Shown piece by piece: positions 34,428 through 43,798 of a DNA stretch of 64,000 bases; position 1 is the first letter of the stretch, and each line of letters starts with the position of its first letter. The position numbers and the translations under genes were made by a program. Below the pieces are notes generated by a model. That model was not told the origin of the DNA, ran no database searches, and worked only from the letters and a program-made list of their open reading frames with translations. This stretch comes from 4572-13 sp964594065. GTDB lineage: Bacteria > Planctomycetota > Phycisphaerae > Sedimentisphaerales > Anaerohalosphaeraceae. Location: the NCBI GenBank assembly GCA_964594065.1, contig CAZQKX010000002.1:1-64000 (forward strand). The letters run 5' to 3'.

Positions 34428-35295
34428 TGCCGTAGCCCGCTCGGCGGCTTTACTGGGGCCGCGTCTTGACGATGTTGTGCGGATCATCCAATCCCATCAA
34501 AATCCTGATGGTGGGTTTTGGGGCAAAGGCCGGGACAGTGATCTGTATTATACGGGATTTGCATTACTGTCTTTGACGGCGCTGAAGGTATCGTTTGATA
34601 AAGACAGCGTTACGAAGTACCTGATATCATTCGCCGATGGCGGTCAATTGTCTGATTTAGCGCATCTGGGGGCGTTGATCCGCCAGCGCGTATTGGTGAT
34701 GGAAGAGGTGTTTGATGATGAATTGCGAACCGCTTTCCTGCAGCAGGTAGAAACTTTTCGTTGTGCCGATGGCGGGTATCATCATCTGCGAAGCGGACAA
34801 ACCGGTTCGGCGTACGGCTGCTTTCTGGCGATCGGAGCTTATCAGGACCTGGGTGTGGTATTGCCTGAAGAGACGATTGAAAAGATACTCACCTGTATTG
34901 AGGGATTACGGTCACCTGCCGGAGGTTTTTTCAATGAAAAGGAAATTCCCGCGGTCTCGGTTCCCGGCACAGCGGCGGCCATGATGGTTTGCCGGGTTCT
35001 GACAGGGATATCACAGGATGCCGATGCCGCCAAATGGCTTCTGAAATGCTTTGACGAGGGCGGCTTTCGGGTGATGCCGATCGCACCGGTGGCGGATCTG
35101 CTTTCTACGGCGGTTGCGCTGCACAGTTTATCGCTAACCGGTTATGAACTTAGCTCGATTCGTCAAAGCGGTTTGATTTTTGTTGATCTTCTCTGGAACG
35201 GCTGGCTGGGTTTTTGTGCCAATGCGTTCGATCCGATCAGCGATCCTGAATACATGTTTTACGGTCTTTTAGCACTTGGACATTTGAGTGAATAA
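34402..35295 (+). CDS. Small alpha/alpha-toroid protein (prenyltransferase/squalene-oxidase repeat)
   Basis: 297 residues from the ATG at 34402, which overlaps the upstream gene by 26 bases. It has the repeat pattern of prenyltransferase beta subunits and triterpene cyclases: NPDGGFWGKG, YTGFALLSL, CADGGYHHL, GSAYGCFLAIGAYQDL, SPAGGFF, EGGFRVMP. There is no DxDD motif, and the Asp/Cys/His zinc ligands of protein prenyltransferases are not evident, so catalysis is uncertain. With about five to six repeats it may form one toroid. It may be an accessory domain or partner of the next protein. Its stop overlaps the next start by eight bases, so it is coupled to the cyclase. Confidence 0.7.
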   Translation: MNIRQSLIDAVARSAALLGPRLDDVVRIIQSHQNPDGGFWGKGRDSDLYYTGFALLSLTALKVSFDKDSVTKYLISFADGGQLSDLAHLGALIRQRVLVMEEVFDDELRTAFLQQVETFRCADGGYHHLRSGQTGSAYGCFLAIGAYQDLGVVLPEETIEKILTCIEGLRSPAGGFFNEKEIPAVSVPGTAAAMMVCRVLTGISQDADAAKWLLKCFDEGGFRVMPIAPVADLLSTAVALHSLSLTGYELSSIRQSGLIFVDLLWNGWLGFCANAFDPISDPEYMFYGLLALGHLSE

Positions 35296-37096
35296 CAGTT
35301 CTATCGAAAACAAATTATTACAAAGCACATTGACCAATACCCGGCAGGCATTACTGAATGCCCGCAACGCCGAAGGCATTTGGCCCGGGCATCTCAGTTC
35401 CAGTCCCTTAGCGACCGCGGTGGCTGTTTTTGCATTGCGCACAGTCGATAGCGATAAACACGACGATTTGATCCGGGCGGGTTTAGCATGGCTTGCCGAA
35501 CATCAGCAGGACGACGGTAGTTGGGGTGATGCGGAGAAACTTGATCCCGGCAACATCAGTACGACGCTGTTGTGTTATGTTGCTTTTTCAGCCATTGACC
35601 CGGATACTTATCTCGAGGCCCTTGAGAAAACAAAGGACTGGCTGACAAAACATGTCGGTGATTTAACGCCGCAAGCGATTTCACAAGTGGTGTATGCCGT
35701 TTATGGAAAAGATCGCACGTTTGCGGTTCCGATTTTGACGATGTGCGCGTTGGCAGGCCTGCTGGGCGAAGACGGCTGGCGCTTTGTCAAACCGCTGCCG
35801 TTTGAGCTGGCGGTGCTGCCTCGAGCACTTTTTCGATGGCTTAAATTAACCGTGGTCAGCTATGCACTGCCGGCGCTGATCGCGATGGGGCAGGCAAAAT
35901 ATTACTACGACAAACCAGCCAATCTGCTGACGCGTCTGCTAAGAAAAGTAACACAAAAGACGACCTTGAAATTGCTTGAGAAAATACAGCCTTCCAGCGG
36001 TGGTTTTTTGGAGGCAACGCCGCTGACCTCGTTCGTTGTTATGAGCCTGGCATCGATGGGACAGGGAGAAAATCCCGTTGTGTTAAAGGGACTCGATTTT
36101 ATTACACATTCTGTGCGGGGCGATGGAAGCTGGCCCATCGACACGAACTTATCGACGTGGGTGACCAGCCTTTCGGTTGAGGCTCTTTTGCAGTCGGGAT
36201 GCGAAGAGGTGCTTTCAGAGCCTGAAAAGGAAGCGATCTGTGACTGGTATCTTTCACAGCAGTTTCGCACGGTCCATCCTTATACCGGTGCTCGCCCCGG
36301 TGGGTGGGGCTGGACGAATCTGCCCGGCAGTGTGCCGGATGCTGACGATACCGCCGGAGCACTGGTGGCGCTGCATCGTTTAAACATTCGCAAGAAAGTT
36401 CGCAAAGATTTTTTGCCCATTCCGGTTTTTAAAGCGATTCGATGGTTATTGGATTTACAGAATGCTGATGGCGGACTTCCGACATTCTGTAGAGGCTGGG
36501 GAAAGATGGAATTTGACCGCAGTTGCCCGGACATCACAGCGCATGCGATTATGGCATGGCAATTATGGAAGGGAAAGGTATCGAGAAAACTTGCAGGACA
36601 GATGGCCAGAGCAATTGAGCGGGGCTTGTCATATTTATCTGCTGCTCAACGTGAAGATGGTTCGTGGCTGCCGCTATGGTTCGGCAATCCATCTTCGGCA
36701 TCCAGGGCCAATCCCGTATACGGTACCGCAAAGGTTGTACGGGTACTCAGTCTTTTTGAAAAAGATGCTCGATGTGCAGCCATGCTGAAAAGGGGAGCAG
36801 ACTTTCTCATTCAAAGTCAGAACGATGACAGCGGCTGGGGTTCAGAAAAGGGGGCTGATTCGACTATTGAGGAAACATCGCTGGCGGTCGATGCACTGTT
36901 GCAGAGCCAGCGGCCTTTAGCTAAGGGTAAACTTGATAGCGCATTTAACTGGCTTATCGACCACACTGGCCAGGGGATTCATTTTTCCGCGGCTCCCATC
37001 GGACTGTATTTTGCGAAATTGTGGTATGCGGAACGGCTGTATCCGGTCATTTTCACACTTGGGGCATTTCAAAAACGCATTTCATCGGTATCTTGA
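35288..37096 (+). CDS. Squalene-hopene-type class II terpene cyclase
   Basis: 602 residues, starting with GTG, which overlaps the preceding stop by eight bases. Two toroid domains with many QW-like repeats (QDDGSWGDAEK, GDGSWPIDTN, NADGGLPTF, REDGSWLPLWFGN, DDSGWGSEKG). The class II catalytic motif DxDD is present as DADD (Asp351, 353, 354), very near its place in A. acidocaldarius SHC (374-377). The region GAVWAF-type and QXXDGGW details differ from canonical SHC, and the last third (NPVYGTAKVV, EETSLAVDALL) is SHC-like. It can protonate and cyclise a polyprene. Squalene synthesis genes (hpnCDE) are not seen here, so a polyprenyl substrate from the DUF116-fused synthetase is possible. Membrane-bound monotopic protein. 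Confidence 0.87.
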   Translation: MNNSSIENKLLQSTLTNTRQALLNARNAEGIWPGHLSSSPLATAVAVFALRTVDSDKHDDLIRAGLAWLAEHQQDDGSWGDAEKLDPGNISTTLLCYVAFSAIDPDTYLEALEKTKDWLTKHVGDLTPQAISQVVYAVYGKDRTFAVPILTMCALAGLLGEDGWRFVKPLPFELAVLPRALFRWLKLTVVSYALPALIAMGQAKYYYDKPANLLTRLLRKVTQKTTLKLLEKIQPSSGGFLEATPLTSFVVMSLASMGQGENPVVLKGLDFITHSVRGDGSWPIDTNLSTWVTSLSVEALLQSGCEEVLSEPEKEAICDWYLSQQFRTVHPYTGARPGGWGWTNLPGSVPDADDTAGALVALHRLNIRKKVRKDFLPIPVFKAIRWLLDLQNADGGLPTFCRGWGKMEFDRSCPDITAHAIMAWQLWKGKVSRKLAGQMARAIERGLSYLSAAQREDGSWLPLWFGNPSSASRANPVYGTAKVVRVLSLFEKDARCAAMLKRGADFLIQSQNDDSGWGSEKGADSTIEETSLAVDALLQSQRPLAKGKLDSAFNWLIDHTGQGIHFSAAPIGLYFAKLWYAERLYPVIFTLGAFQKRISSVS

Positions 37097-37192
37097 CCGC
37101 TTCTTTTGTTTTGGGGTTGCGGTCGATTAAGGGTCTGATTAAAATAAGGGCCAAATCAAAAAAGATCTTAATTTTGAAGGGATGAGGTGATT

Positions 37193-38251
37193 ATGAGTAT
37201 CACAAAGAGCGGTTTCGGAACAACTAAAAATGGGGTTGCGGCTGACCTTTATACATTGACCAATGCCGGCGGGATGCAGGCACAAATCACCAATTACGGC
37301 GGTATTATTGTTGCGCTGACGGCACCGGACAAAGACGGTACGATGGACGATGTGGTGCTGGGGTTCGATACGATTGCCGAGTACGAAGAAAAAAGCCCGT
37401 ACTTCGGCTGTATTACCGGCCGGTATGCTAATCGGATTGCCAAGGGAACATTTACGCTTGATGGGATTAGCTATAACAAGCTAGCAATCAACAACGGCCC
37501 CAACGCACTGCACGGCGGGATTGTCGGTTTTGATAAAAAGGTTTGGGATACCGAAGTTGTAGGCGATTGTCTGAAACTGCATATGGTCAGTCCCGACGGC
37601 GAAGAGGGATACCCCGGCACGCTGGATGTAACGGTGACGTATGCACTGACCGATGATAACGCGTTAAAGATCGACTATGAAGCGACGACGGATAAGCCGA
37701 CGGTTTTAAATCTGACCAACCACAGCTATTTTAACCTGGCCGGTTTCAGCGCGGGTACCGAGGCGATGCTGGCGCATGAGATGATGATCAATGCCGATGC
37801 GTTTACGCCTGTGGCGGACGAAGGGGCGATCCCGACCGGGCAGATTCGGCCGGTTGCGGATTCGCCGATGGACTTTACCACGCCGATGCCGATTAGTGAT
37901 CGGATCGATGCTGACTGCCAGCAGATTCAGTTTGGTGCCGGCTACGACCACAACTGGGTACTGAACAAGACAGAAGAAGGCCAGCTTTCTCTGGCGGCGC
38001 GAACTACTGACCCGGCCGGCGGTCGGGTGATGGAAACATGGACCACCGAACCGGGTGTGCAGTTCTATACAGCCAACTGGCTGGATGGCTTTACCGGCAA
38101 GGCGGGCACAATCTGTCCGAGACGATGTGCCTTTTGCCTGGAAACACAGCACTATCCGGATTCGCCGAATAAAGACAACTTCCCATCAACAGTACTACGC
38201 CCCGGGGAGAAATTCCAATCGACAACGATTTACAAGTTTTTAGTTAAATAG
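37193..38251 (+). CDS. galM: Aldose 1-epimerase (galactose mutarotase)
   Basis: Interconverts alpha and beta anomers of aldoses; cytoplasmic. 352 residues. Family marks: GGIIVALTAPDKDG, CITGRYANRIAKGTF, NALHGG (first His), NHSYFNLAG (second His) and the catalytic Glu in TTEPGVQFYTANW. No signal peptide. The start ATG at 37193 fits GAGG five bases ahead; a GTG at 37187 begins a slightly longer frame. It lies 96 bp after the cyclase gene. Co-transcription is possible, but no functional link is evident. Confidence 0.94.
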   Translation: MSITKSGFGTTKNGVAADLYTLTNAGGMQAQITNYGGIIVALTAPDKDGTMDDVVLGFDTIAEYEEKSPYFGCITGRYANRIAKGTFTLDGISYNKLAINNGPNALHGGIVGFDKKVWDTEVVGDCLKLHMVSPDGEEGYPGTLDVTVTYALTDDNALKIDYEATTDKPTVLNLTNHSYFNLAGFSAGTEAMLAHEMMINADAFTPVADEGAIPTGQIRPVADSPMDFTTPMPISDRIDADCQQIQFGAGYDHNWVLNKTEEGQLSLAARTTDPAGGRVMETWTTEPGVQFYTANWLDGFTGKAGTICPRRCAFCLETQHYPDSPNKDNFPSTVLRPGEKFQSTTIYKFLVK

Positions 38252-38266
38252 AGGAGGAAATATTTC

Positions 38267-38530
38267 ATGCCAAATGGAAGACCGGGAGACCATCCTTTAA
38301 CTGATATGCTTGTACATGGCTTGCATCCATTTCCAGAAGATATGGAAGTGATACTATTGGAGATTCTGAAAATTGATCCGGATTTTCCTGATGGTAAACG
38401 GAAATATATTGAGCAAGTTAAATGGGAAAATAACTTCTTTGATTGGCAGGCAGGAAAGAATATTGATGAAGGACGAAATTTACTTAAGCAAACTTTGTCG
38501 GAATTGAAATCTGAATCTAATATACAATGA
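38267..38530 (+). CDS. Small hypothetical protein, 87 aa
   Basis: A strong AGGAGG lies ten bases before the ATG, so it is probably translated. The product is soluble and acidic-to-neutral, with HPLTDMLVHGLHPFPEDMEVILLEI in two short pieces, then IEQVKWENNFFDWQAGKNI and a helical end (LLKQTLSELK). No signal, membrane segment or known motif. It starts 15 bases after galM, so it is likely on the same transcript. Confidence 0.6.
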   Translation: MPNGRPGDHPLTDMLVHGLHPFPEDMEVILLEILKIDPDFPDGKRKYIEQVKWENNFFDWQAGKNIDEGRNLLKQTLSELKSESNIQ

Positions 38531-38537
38531 ACAATAG

Positions 38538-38620
38538 TTATGCAAAGTATTTAGCCATTTTTAGGGACTTACCGAGCAGTTCGGTGAAATGAGCAATTGT
38601 TTGATTTTAGGAAATTCAGA
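38538..38620 (-). pseudogene. Remnant of the 3' end of a recO gene
   Basis: Read on the minus strand, 38538-38591 encodes HFTELLGKSLKMAKYFA and a stop, close to the intact RecO end YHFTELLGKPPKMAKFFI. Ahead of it IKQLL matches IEQLL after a seven-base deletion that looks like slippage between CATTT repeats. About 44 of 53 aligned bases match the recO 3' end at 44371-44445, and the differences are mostly at third codon positions. That pattern points to an old or foreign copy, then decay. It lies in the same orientation as recO, so the two copies form direct repeats around 5.8 kb. Confidence 0.7.
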
Positions 38621-38668
38621 TATAACAATAAAGAACTGAATGCGGAATTGGTTTTAAGGAGGAATATA

Positions 38669-40585
38669 ATGGATCGTTACCATCCTAGATGTTATTTGGT
38701 TTGCTTGCTCGCCTTTTTTTTATTGTTTTCAGCAAGTTCGGTCATCGCCCAGAGGCAGCTTGTTTATGAGCATATTGATGTGAAGATGACTCTTAACAAA
38801 GATACGTCCCTCGATGTGGTGGAAACACAGCGGGTGCGGCTAAGCGGTGACTGGAACGGTCTCTATCGTTATTACTCGCTGTCCGGATGTGACGGGGTTG
38901 ATATTATTGATGTTAGTGAGAATGATACCGTTTATAAAAGAGGCAGTGTCGGCCGCAAGGGCGGCTACATTATCGAACGGGAAAAGGGCAAGATCAATGT
39001 CAAGTGGCGAAGCCGTAATGTCTCAGATCCACCCTATCGTAATGCAACAACCACGTTTAAAATCCGCTATCGAATCCGGGGAGCTATTGGTCAGTATCGC
39101 AGACGTGATGTGTTTTACTGGAAACCGCTGATTCGGGATTGCGAATTTCGTATTAACGAGGCGACTGTGACGCTGAGCCTTCCTGAAGCCGTCGAGCCGG
39201 AGCGGACCGAGGTTGTCTTTTACACCAAGAGCCATCTGGCGAAATGGGAGATCGATCAGCAAGACAAACGATTGGTTCATTTCAACGCCGAGAGGATCGA
39301 ACCGAAAGACAAGTTCGAGATAAAAGTATCGTTGCCAAAGGGTATGCTGGACAATTACAGCAGCCCATCCAATACTTATACCTATCATATCAAGCCCTGG
39401 GTCTTTCCGGTTGGTGCAGTGGCAATAGTGCTTATCTTAGTCATTATATGGTTTAAGGTCGGCAGGGATCCGACACCTGAACCGCAACAAGTTTACAATA
39501 TTGACGTTTTAGATGTCCAGCCCGGATTGGCTGGACTGCTGATCGATGAGAGCTTTGACGTTCAGGATATAACGGCGACGATCATGGACCTGGCCCGACG
39601 GGGTTATATCCACATCAATCAAATCCAACAGAAGCCGATTTTCAAATCCGGTTGCTACGAATTTGAACTGGTTAAGGTTCCTAAAAAAGGTGAACTGGCC
39701 GGCTACGAAAAACTGCTGATTCATGAGCTGTTTATGGGCCGTTTAGTTCAAGGACGAAAAATTAGTACTGACCAGTTGGAGAACCACTTTTATAAACATA
39801 TTCCCAAGATCAAGAAAAAAGCGTGGCAACAGGTTCAAACACTGGGCTGGTTTGCGACACTGCCGAAAAAGACCAAAATGTTATTTTTAATGATAGGTAT
39901 CATTGTAATTATCCCGTCTTTAATATTGGCGGCTATTGAGAACAAAGAGATTCTCTTTTTTGCTGTGTGGGGTTCAGGGTTTGCCGGAATCCCCGGCATG
40001 ATGCTCGTTTCCAGTATAAAGCAAAACAGTCTCAAGGGATTACTCAAATGCTTTTTCTGTATCCCCTTTGTTGTTATCGGTTTGAGCGTATTGTTTACTG
40101 TATCGCTTAAGAATTACCAGGCCGGCGGCTGGATGCTTGATGCAGGTGTTACCGGTGTTTTCATTGGTATATTGATTTGCATGTCCGGTCCGGCAATGGC
40201 CCGAAAAAGTACGCAGGGCGCAGCGGTAGTACAGCGCCTGCGCCAAATGTGCGACTCACTTAAACGCAGTGAGGATATGGGGCTGAAAGTTGAGGACTTG
40301 CTGCCCTGGGCCATTGCTTTTGGTGTTACGGCTGATTACCTTGAGCATATAGCCGATGTATCGAGTGCTTATGTTCCCTATTACCGTCCTTATTCTCAAC
40401 ACTCTTCAGATCCGGCGGGTTCTGAGTTGGTATCATCTGTGTCATCTGTGCTAGATGGCTTATCCAGCATGACTTCCACGATCGATTCAAGTCTGTCCTC
40501 GTCGCCCAGCAGCTCGGGCGGTAGCGGCGGTGGTTCCGGTGGTGGCGGTGGCGGCGGAGGCGGCGGTGGAGGTGGCGGCTGGTAG
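38669..40585 (+). CDS. DUF2207-type membrane protein with Gly-rich tail
   Basis: 638 residues. The start at 38669 is set by AAGGAGG six bases ahead. The longer frame from 38597 has no support and would include the recO remnant. Signal-like N-terminus (CYLVCLLAFFLLFSASSVIA), then an extracytoplasmic beta domain (YEHIDVKMTLNKDTSLDVVETQRV, RIRGAIGQYRRRDVFYWKP), as in the YciQ/DUF2207 family. One membrane segment at about 250-270 is followed by a cytoplasmic winged-helix-like region (ITATIMDLARRGYIHI). Four more membrane segments and a C-terminal run of Gly (SGGGSGGGGGGGG...W) complete it. The function of the family is not established. It is in the segment between the recO remnant and recO. Confidence 0.85.
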   Translation: MDRYHPRCYLVCLLAFFLLFSASSVIAQRQLVYEHIDVKMTLNKDTSLDVVETQRVRLSGDWNGLYRYYSLSGCDGVDIIDVSENDTVYKRGSVGRKGGYIIEREKGKINVKWRSRNVSDPPYRNATTTFKIRYRIRGAIGQYRRRDVFYWKPLIRDCEFRINEATVTLSLPEAVEPERTEVVFYTKSHLAKWEIDQQDKRLVHFNAERIEPKDKFEIKVSLPKGMLDNYSSPSNTYTYHIKPWVFPVGAVAIVLILVIIWFKVGRDPTPEPQQVYNIDVLDVQPGLAGLLIDESFDVQDITATIMDLARRGYIHINQIQQKPIFKSGCYEFELVKVPKKGELAGYEKLLIHELFMGRLVQGRKISTDQLENHFYKHIPKIKKKAWQQVQTLGWFATLPKKTKMLFLMIGIIVIIPSLILAAIENKEILFFAVWGSGFAGIPGMMLVSSIKQNSLKGLLKCFFCIPFVVIGLSVLFTVSLKNYQAGGWMLDAGVTGVFIGILICMSGPAMARKSTQGAAVVQRLRQMCDSLKRSEDMGLKVEDLLPWAIAFGVTADYLEHIADVSSAYVPYYRPYSQHSSDPAGSELVSSVSSVLDGLSSMTSTIDSSLSSSPSSSGGSGGGSGGGGGGGGGGGGGGW

Positions 40586-40650
40586 CAAACTCAAATTCAA
40601 ATGTTAAAGTAATACGATGACCACATTCAGGGACATTGGATGATATAATG

Positions 40651-40694
40651 AGTTCAAGGTATTTCCTGAATACAGGAAATACCTTGAACTTTTG
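40651..40694. terminator. 18-bp perfect inverted repeat, bidirectional terminator
   Basis: AGTTCAAGGTATTTCCTG (40651-40668) and its exact complement (40673-40690) with a four-base AATA loop, followed by TTTTG on the plus side. It lies between two convergent genes, so it can end both. The stem is longer than usual for a terminator. Confidence 0.7.
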
Positions 40695-40744
40695 ATCCTA
40701 TTTATACATTTAGCGATTCTGGTTAATAAAAAATCAAAAGCACA

Positions 40745-43700
40745 TTATGGAGCACGATACATCAGCTTGAATTTAGCACCATTTTGAGGGGTGAAATCAT
40801 AATCTTCACCCGGGGTAGAATTAACTTGCCACCAGAAATCATCGTTCGTTGAGGTTTCCAATCCTAAGTCCAAATCACAGAGGTATGTACCATGGATGAT
40901 CAAGCCTGAACCAGAGGTATAAACTGTGCCATTAGAGTTATAGGTAACCCATCCTATTGTCAGATCGTATCCATAGGACTCGACGATCATTTTACCATAC
41001 CGTCCGGAATTCGTACGATAAATCAGGTAACTGCCGGGATTCAGCTCATTGCCGGGGGAGGCGTCAATGACAGAAGTGCTCATCTGGGCATCCATACTGA
41101 CAATTGCGGCTCGATTCAGGTCCTCATAGTCGTAATAGGTGTTACCCCAGTAGCGGGAAATTGTACAGAAGTCATCAAGCTGTACATCGCTGTTCCAGTT
41201 GATATCAGTTTGGTCACACCAGCCCAGCATAATGCAATCATTGGTCAGCAGGTATTGCACCCAATGTGCCAGGTCTGAAAGATCGACGCTTCGGTCATCA
41301 TTCAAGTCACCGGGATAAGGTTCGACATATTGACCGACCATCTGGAAGTTGAAATCCCAGGCATGTGTACCCCAGTTGGACCAATCAGCCATGTTCGACG
41401 GGGAGGGAACATTTGCAACATATCCGCTACAGAGGGGCCAGGGATCATCTGTGCGACCGTAGACGCCCGAATAATACTCGTTTATGTCACCGTTGGATAG
41501 ATGGCAGGTGAAAATGTATTCCTGTCCGGCTTCAAACCACAAACCGGTTCCGAAAGAGAACATGGCCCAACCGCCATTAAATGAAGCGGGCAGATTAAGA
41601 CCGCCGGGATAAATGAGAGTGCCGTCACTTTCACGGACATACATAATCAGGGTAACAGCGTGCCCGATTCCTTCGGGATTATAGGCATAATCAAATCTTT
41701 TATTGAATCTAAAACCGGCTGAAGTGACCCGTGCATCACGAGCAAAAATCATACTTTCTCCTAGTCCGACATTCCGCTTGGTGGCACCGTCATCACCGCC
41801 GAACCATGATGAGGCATTCGATGTATCCTCGATGATATTGAAATCGATCAATTCACCATCATAAGCATGGATGCGGCGTGGGCCATAGATATTATTGTCC
41901 TCATCGGTTTCAGCGACGATTTCGTCAGTATCTATTTGGGCATAGGTGATGTAATCTCCCTCTGTCGTATACGTGTACGTACTGACCATCGTATTAGAGG
42001 CTCCTGCAGCCAATGAAGCAAAATTCTGGGCACGATCGCCATAGTCACCGGCCACTGGAGCAGATGTTTCATCAGCGTACCAGTCAACCCAGAAACTGCC
42101 GGCGTCAGTCGTTCCCTGGTTGGAAAAAGTGACGGTAATAGTAACAGGTTCACCCACTTTCGGGGATGTAGGATTGTATGTTATTGAATTAACAACTAAA
42201 TCCACATCTGTTACATTAACGGTTTGTGGTCCCAAAATGTTATTTGTTTCATCTGTTTCATCAACGGCATCATACTGATCAGCTAGGGCATACATCGTGT
42301 GGCTGCCGGGCGTAAAATAGGTGTAATAATCTACTGTTGTCGTCGATGCTCCACCTGCGAGATTGCTGACATAGGCATGCTCCGGTGCCGGATCTCCCAC
42401 TGACGGCGGAGAAGCCAAACCGGTATACCATGCAACCCAGAAGGGACCCGAGTCGGTCGTTCCCTGGTTAGAAACAGTGATAGTAATATTAACGGACTCA
42501 CCAATCATGGGGGAGGACGGGGTCAATACGATTGAATCGATGACCAGGTCGATATTGGGAGGTTGAAATTCGTATGCGCCCATATCCGTTATAGCAGAAC
42601 CGTTTCCGTCACCATCCTGTGGTCTTGGGTTCTCTTCCAGGTCATCATCCGGCGCACCGCTGTTTGTTCCGGTATCAATACATGGGCTGGTGACTTCATT
42701 CAGATGGTAGTCACCTCCGCCAATGAACTGAGGATTGAGATTGATATTACCGGTTCCAGCAAAACCATCCTCAATATCACAGTACGTTGCGGTGGTGCCG
42801 GGGGTACTGAACTCATTGTAGATTTGATTGGGGGTGTTGTTCCAAAGAATACAGTTTTTCAGTACGGGATTGGCGGTGTTGCCGAAGATAGCTCCGCCGT
42901 TACCTACTGCGGAGTTGTCGGCAAAGGTGCAGTTTGTTATCGTGGGATGACTGTCATGGTACCCTATCGCTCCGCCGTTGGCAGCGGAAGTATTACCGTA
43001 AAACAGGCAGTTGGTAATTGTGCCGTATGTATATACCCAGTGACCAAGCCCGGCGTCATACCTGGCATCTCCGGTGATAGCACCGCCGATCCATCCGCTG
43101 CCGCTGATGGTACCCTGGTTATTACCGAAGATACAATTTCTTATTGTCGTGCTGGTCCCTGCCTGCTTGATCGCCCCGCCGGAATCGGCTTCGTTGTTAA
43201 GGAACACACAATTCTCGATCAGGGCGTCGGAACCAAGATCATAGATCGCTCCGCCATGAACGCCGGCGTAGTTGTTCAGAAATTTACAGTTCCTGACGGT
43301 TACCACCATATCAGGTGAAACCCCGCAGTCATATCGCGGATAGTCTATATACATGGCCCCGGCGTTTAGCGTGGTACGACCGTTTTGAAAAGTAAATCCG
43401 TCGATAACGTTAAAGGCGGTAACCATCATGCAGCGGACGGAATCACCCCCGTCGATGATGGAGGGGTAGCTGTCCGGGTTGCGGTCACTCAAAGTTGGTG
43501 AGGTCATACCGTTGGGGAATCCGCCGTACATAGTGACCGTCTTACTCATAGTCAATTCACTGGACAGGCTGTATGTTCCGGACTTTACATAAATCTGATC
43601 ATTGGGAGCGAAACAAGGTGTCCAAAAGGGATTCGCCGCGTTGATGGCTTCCTGAATGGTATCAAAAGGACTGGTCCAGCTTGTCCCAGAACCCCCCGGT

Positions 43701-43798
43701 GCAGCATCAGAATCCACATACCAAATAGCAGCATTCATTTGTCCACAGAGACTCAGTAAATACAAAGAGACAATCAGGTAAAGTGCTTTTGTTTTCAT
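40745..43798 (-). CDS. Secreted beta-helix protein with two CARDB domains and a dockerin
   Basis: 1017 residues. Signal peptide (KALYLIVSLYLLSLCGQMNA). Residues about 25-390 form a right-handed parallel beta-helix: WYVDSDAAPGGSGTSW, TIQEAINAAN, repeated N-rich turns (NCKFLNNYAGVHGGAIYD, NCLFYGNTSAANGGAIGY), ending with DMGAYEF. Two CARDB (Ig-like) domains follow at about 410-525 and 530-645 (IDLVIDSIVL, VDLVVNSITY). A carbohydrate-binding-like region lies at about 645-850. A dockerin type I pair comes at about 855-920 (GDLNDDRSVDLSDLAHWV and DINWNSDVQLDDFCTISRYW). The C-terminal approximately 90 residues are a beta domain. Pectate-lyase-like or adhesive function is possible; no catalytic residues were identified. 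This dockerin differs from the module of the 11-19 kb island. Confidence 0.85.
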   Translation of the reverse strand: MKTKALYLIVSLYLLSLCGQMNAAIWYVDSDAAPGGSGTSWTSPFDTIQEAINAANPFWTPCFAPNDQIYVKSGTYSLSSELTMSKTVTMYGGFPNGMTSPTLSDRNPDSYPSIIDGGDSVRCMMVTAFNVIDGFTFQNGRTTLNAGAMYIDYPRYDCGVSPDMVVTVRNCKFLNNYAGVHGGAIYDLGSDALIENCVFLNNEADSGGAIKQAGTSTTIRNCIFGNNQGTISGSGWIGGAITGDARYDAGLGHWVYTYGTITNCLFYGNTSAANGGAIGYHDSHPTITNCTFADNSAVGNGGAIFGNTANPVLKNCILWNNTPNQIYNEFSTPGTTATYCDIEDGFAGTGNINLNPQFIGGGDYHLNEVTSPCIDTGTNSGAPDDDLEENPRPQDGDGNGSAITDMGAYEFQPPNIDLVIDSIVLTPSSPMIGESVNITITVSNQGTTDSGPFWVAWYTGLASPPSVGDPAPEHAYVSNLAGGASTTTVDYYTYFTPGSHTMYALADQYDAVDETDETNNILGPQTVNVTDVDLVVNSITYNPTSPKVGEPVTITVTFSNQGTTDAGSFWVDWYADETSAPVAGDYGDRAQNFASLAAGASNTMVSTYTYTTEGDYITYAQIDTDEIVAETDEDNNIYGPRRIHAYDGELIDFNIIEDTSNASSWFGGDDGATKRNVGLGESMIFARDARVTSAGFRFNKRFDYAYNPEGIGHAVTLIMYVRESDGTLIYPGGLNLPASFNGGWAMFSFGTGLWFEAGQEYIFTCHLSNGDINEYYSGVYGRTDDPWPLCSGYVANVPSPSNMADWSNWGTHAWDFNFQMVGQYVEPYPGDLNDDRSVDLSDLAHWVQYLLTNDCIMLGWCDQTDINWNSDVQLDDFCTISRYWGNTYYDYEDLNRAAIVSMDAQMSTSVIDASPGNELNPGSYLIYRTNSGRYGKMIVESYGYDLTIGWVTYNSNGTVYTSGSGLIIHGTYLCDLDLGLETSTNDDFWWQVNSTPGEDYDFTPQNGAKFKLMYRAP

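Noticed and set aside
40745..43798. The beta-helix gene as a bearer of the novel module
   Set aside because: Its dockerin (GDLNDDRSVDLSDL) is of the ordinary type and lacks the THTGYIPP segment and the terminal Cys-Pro.
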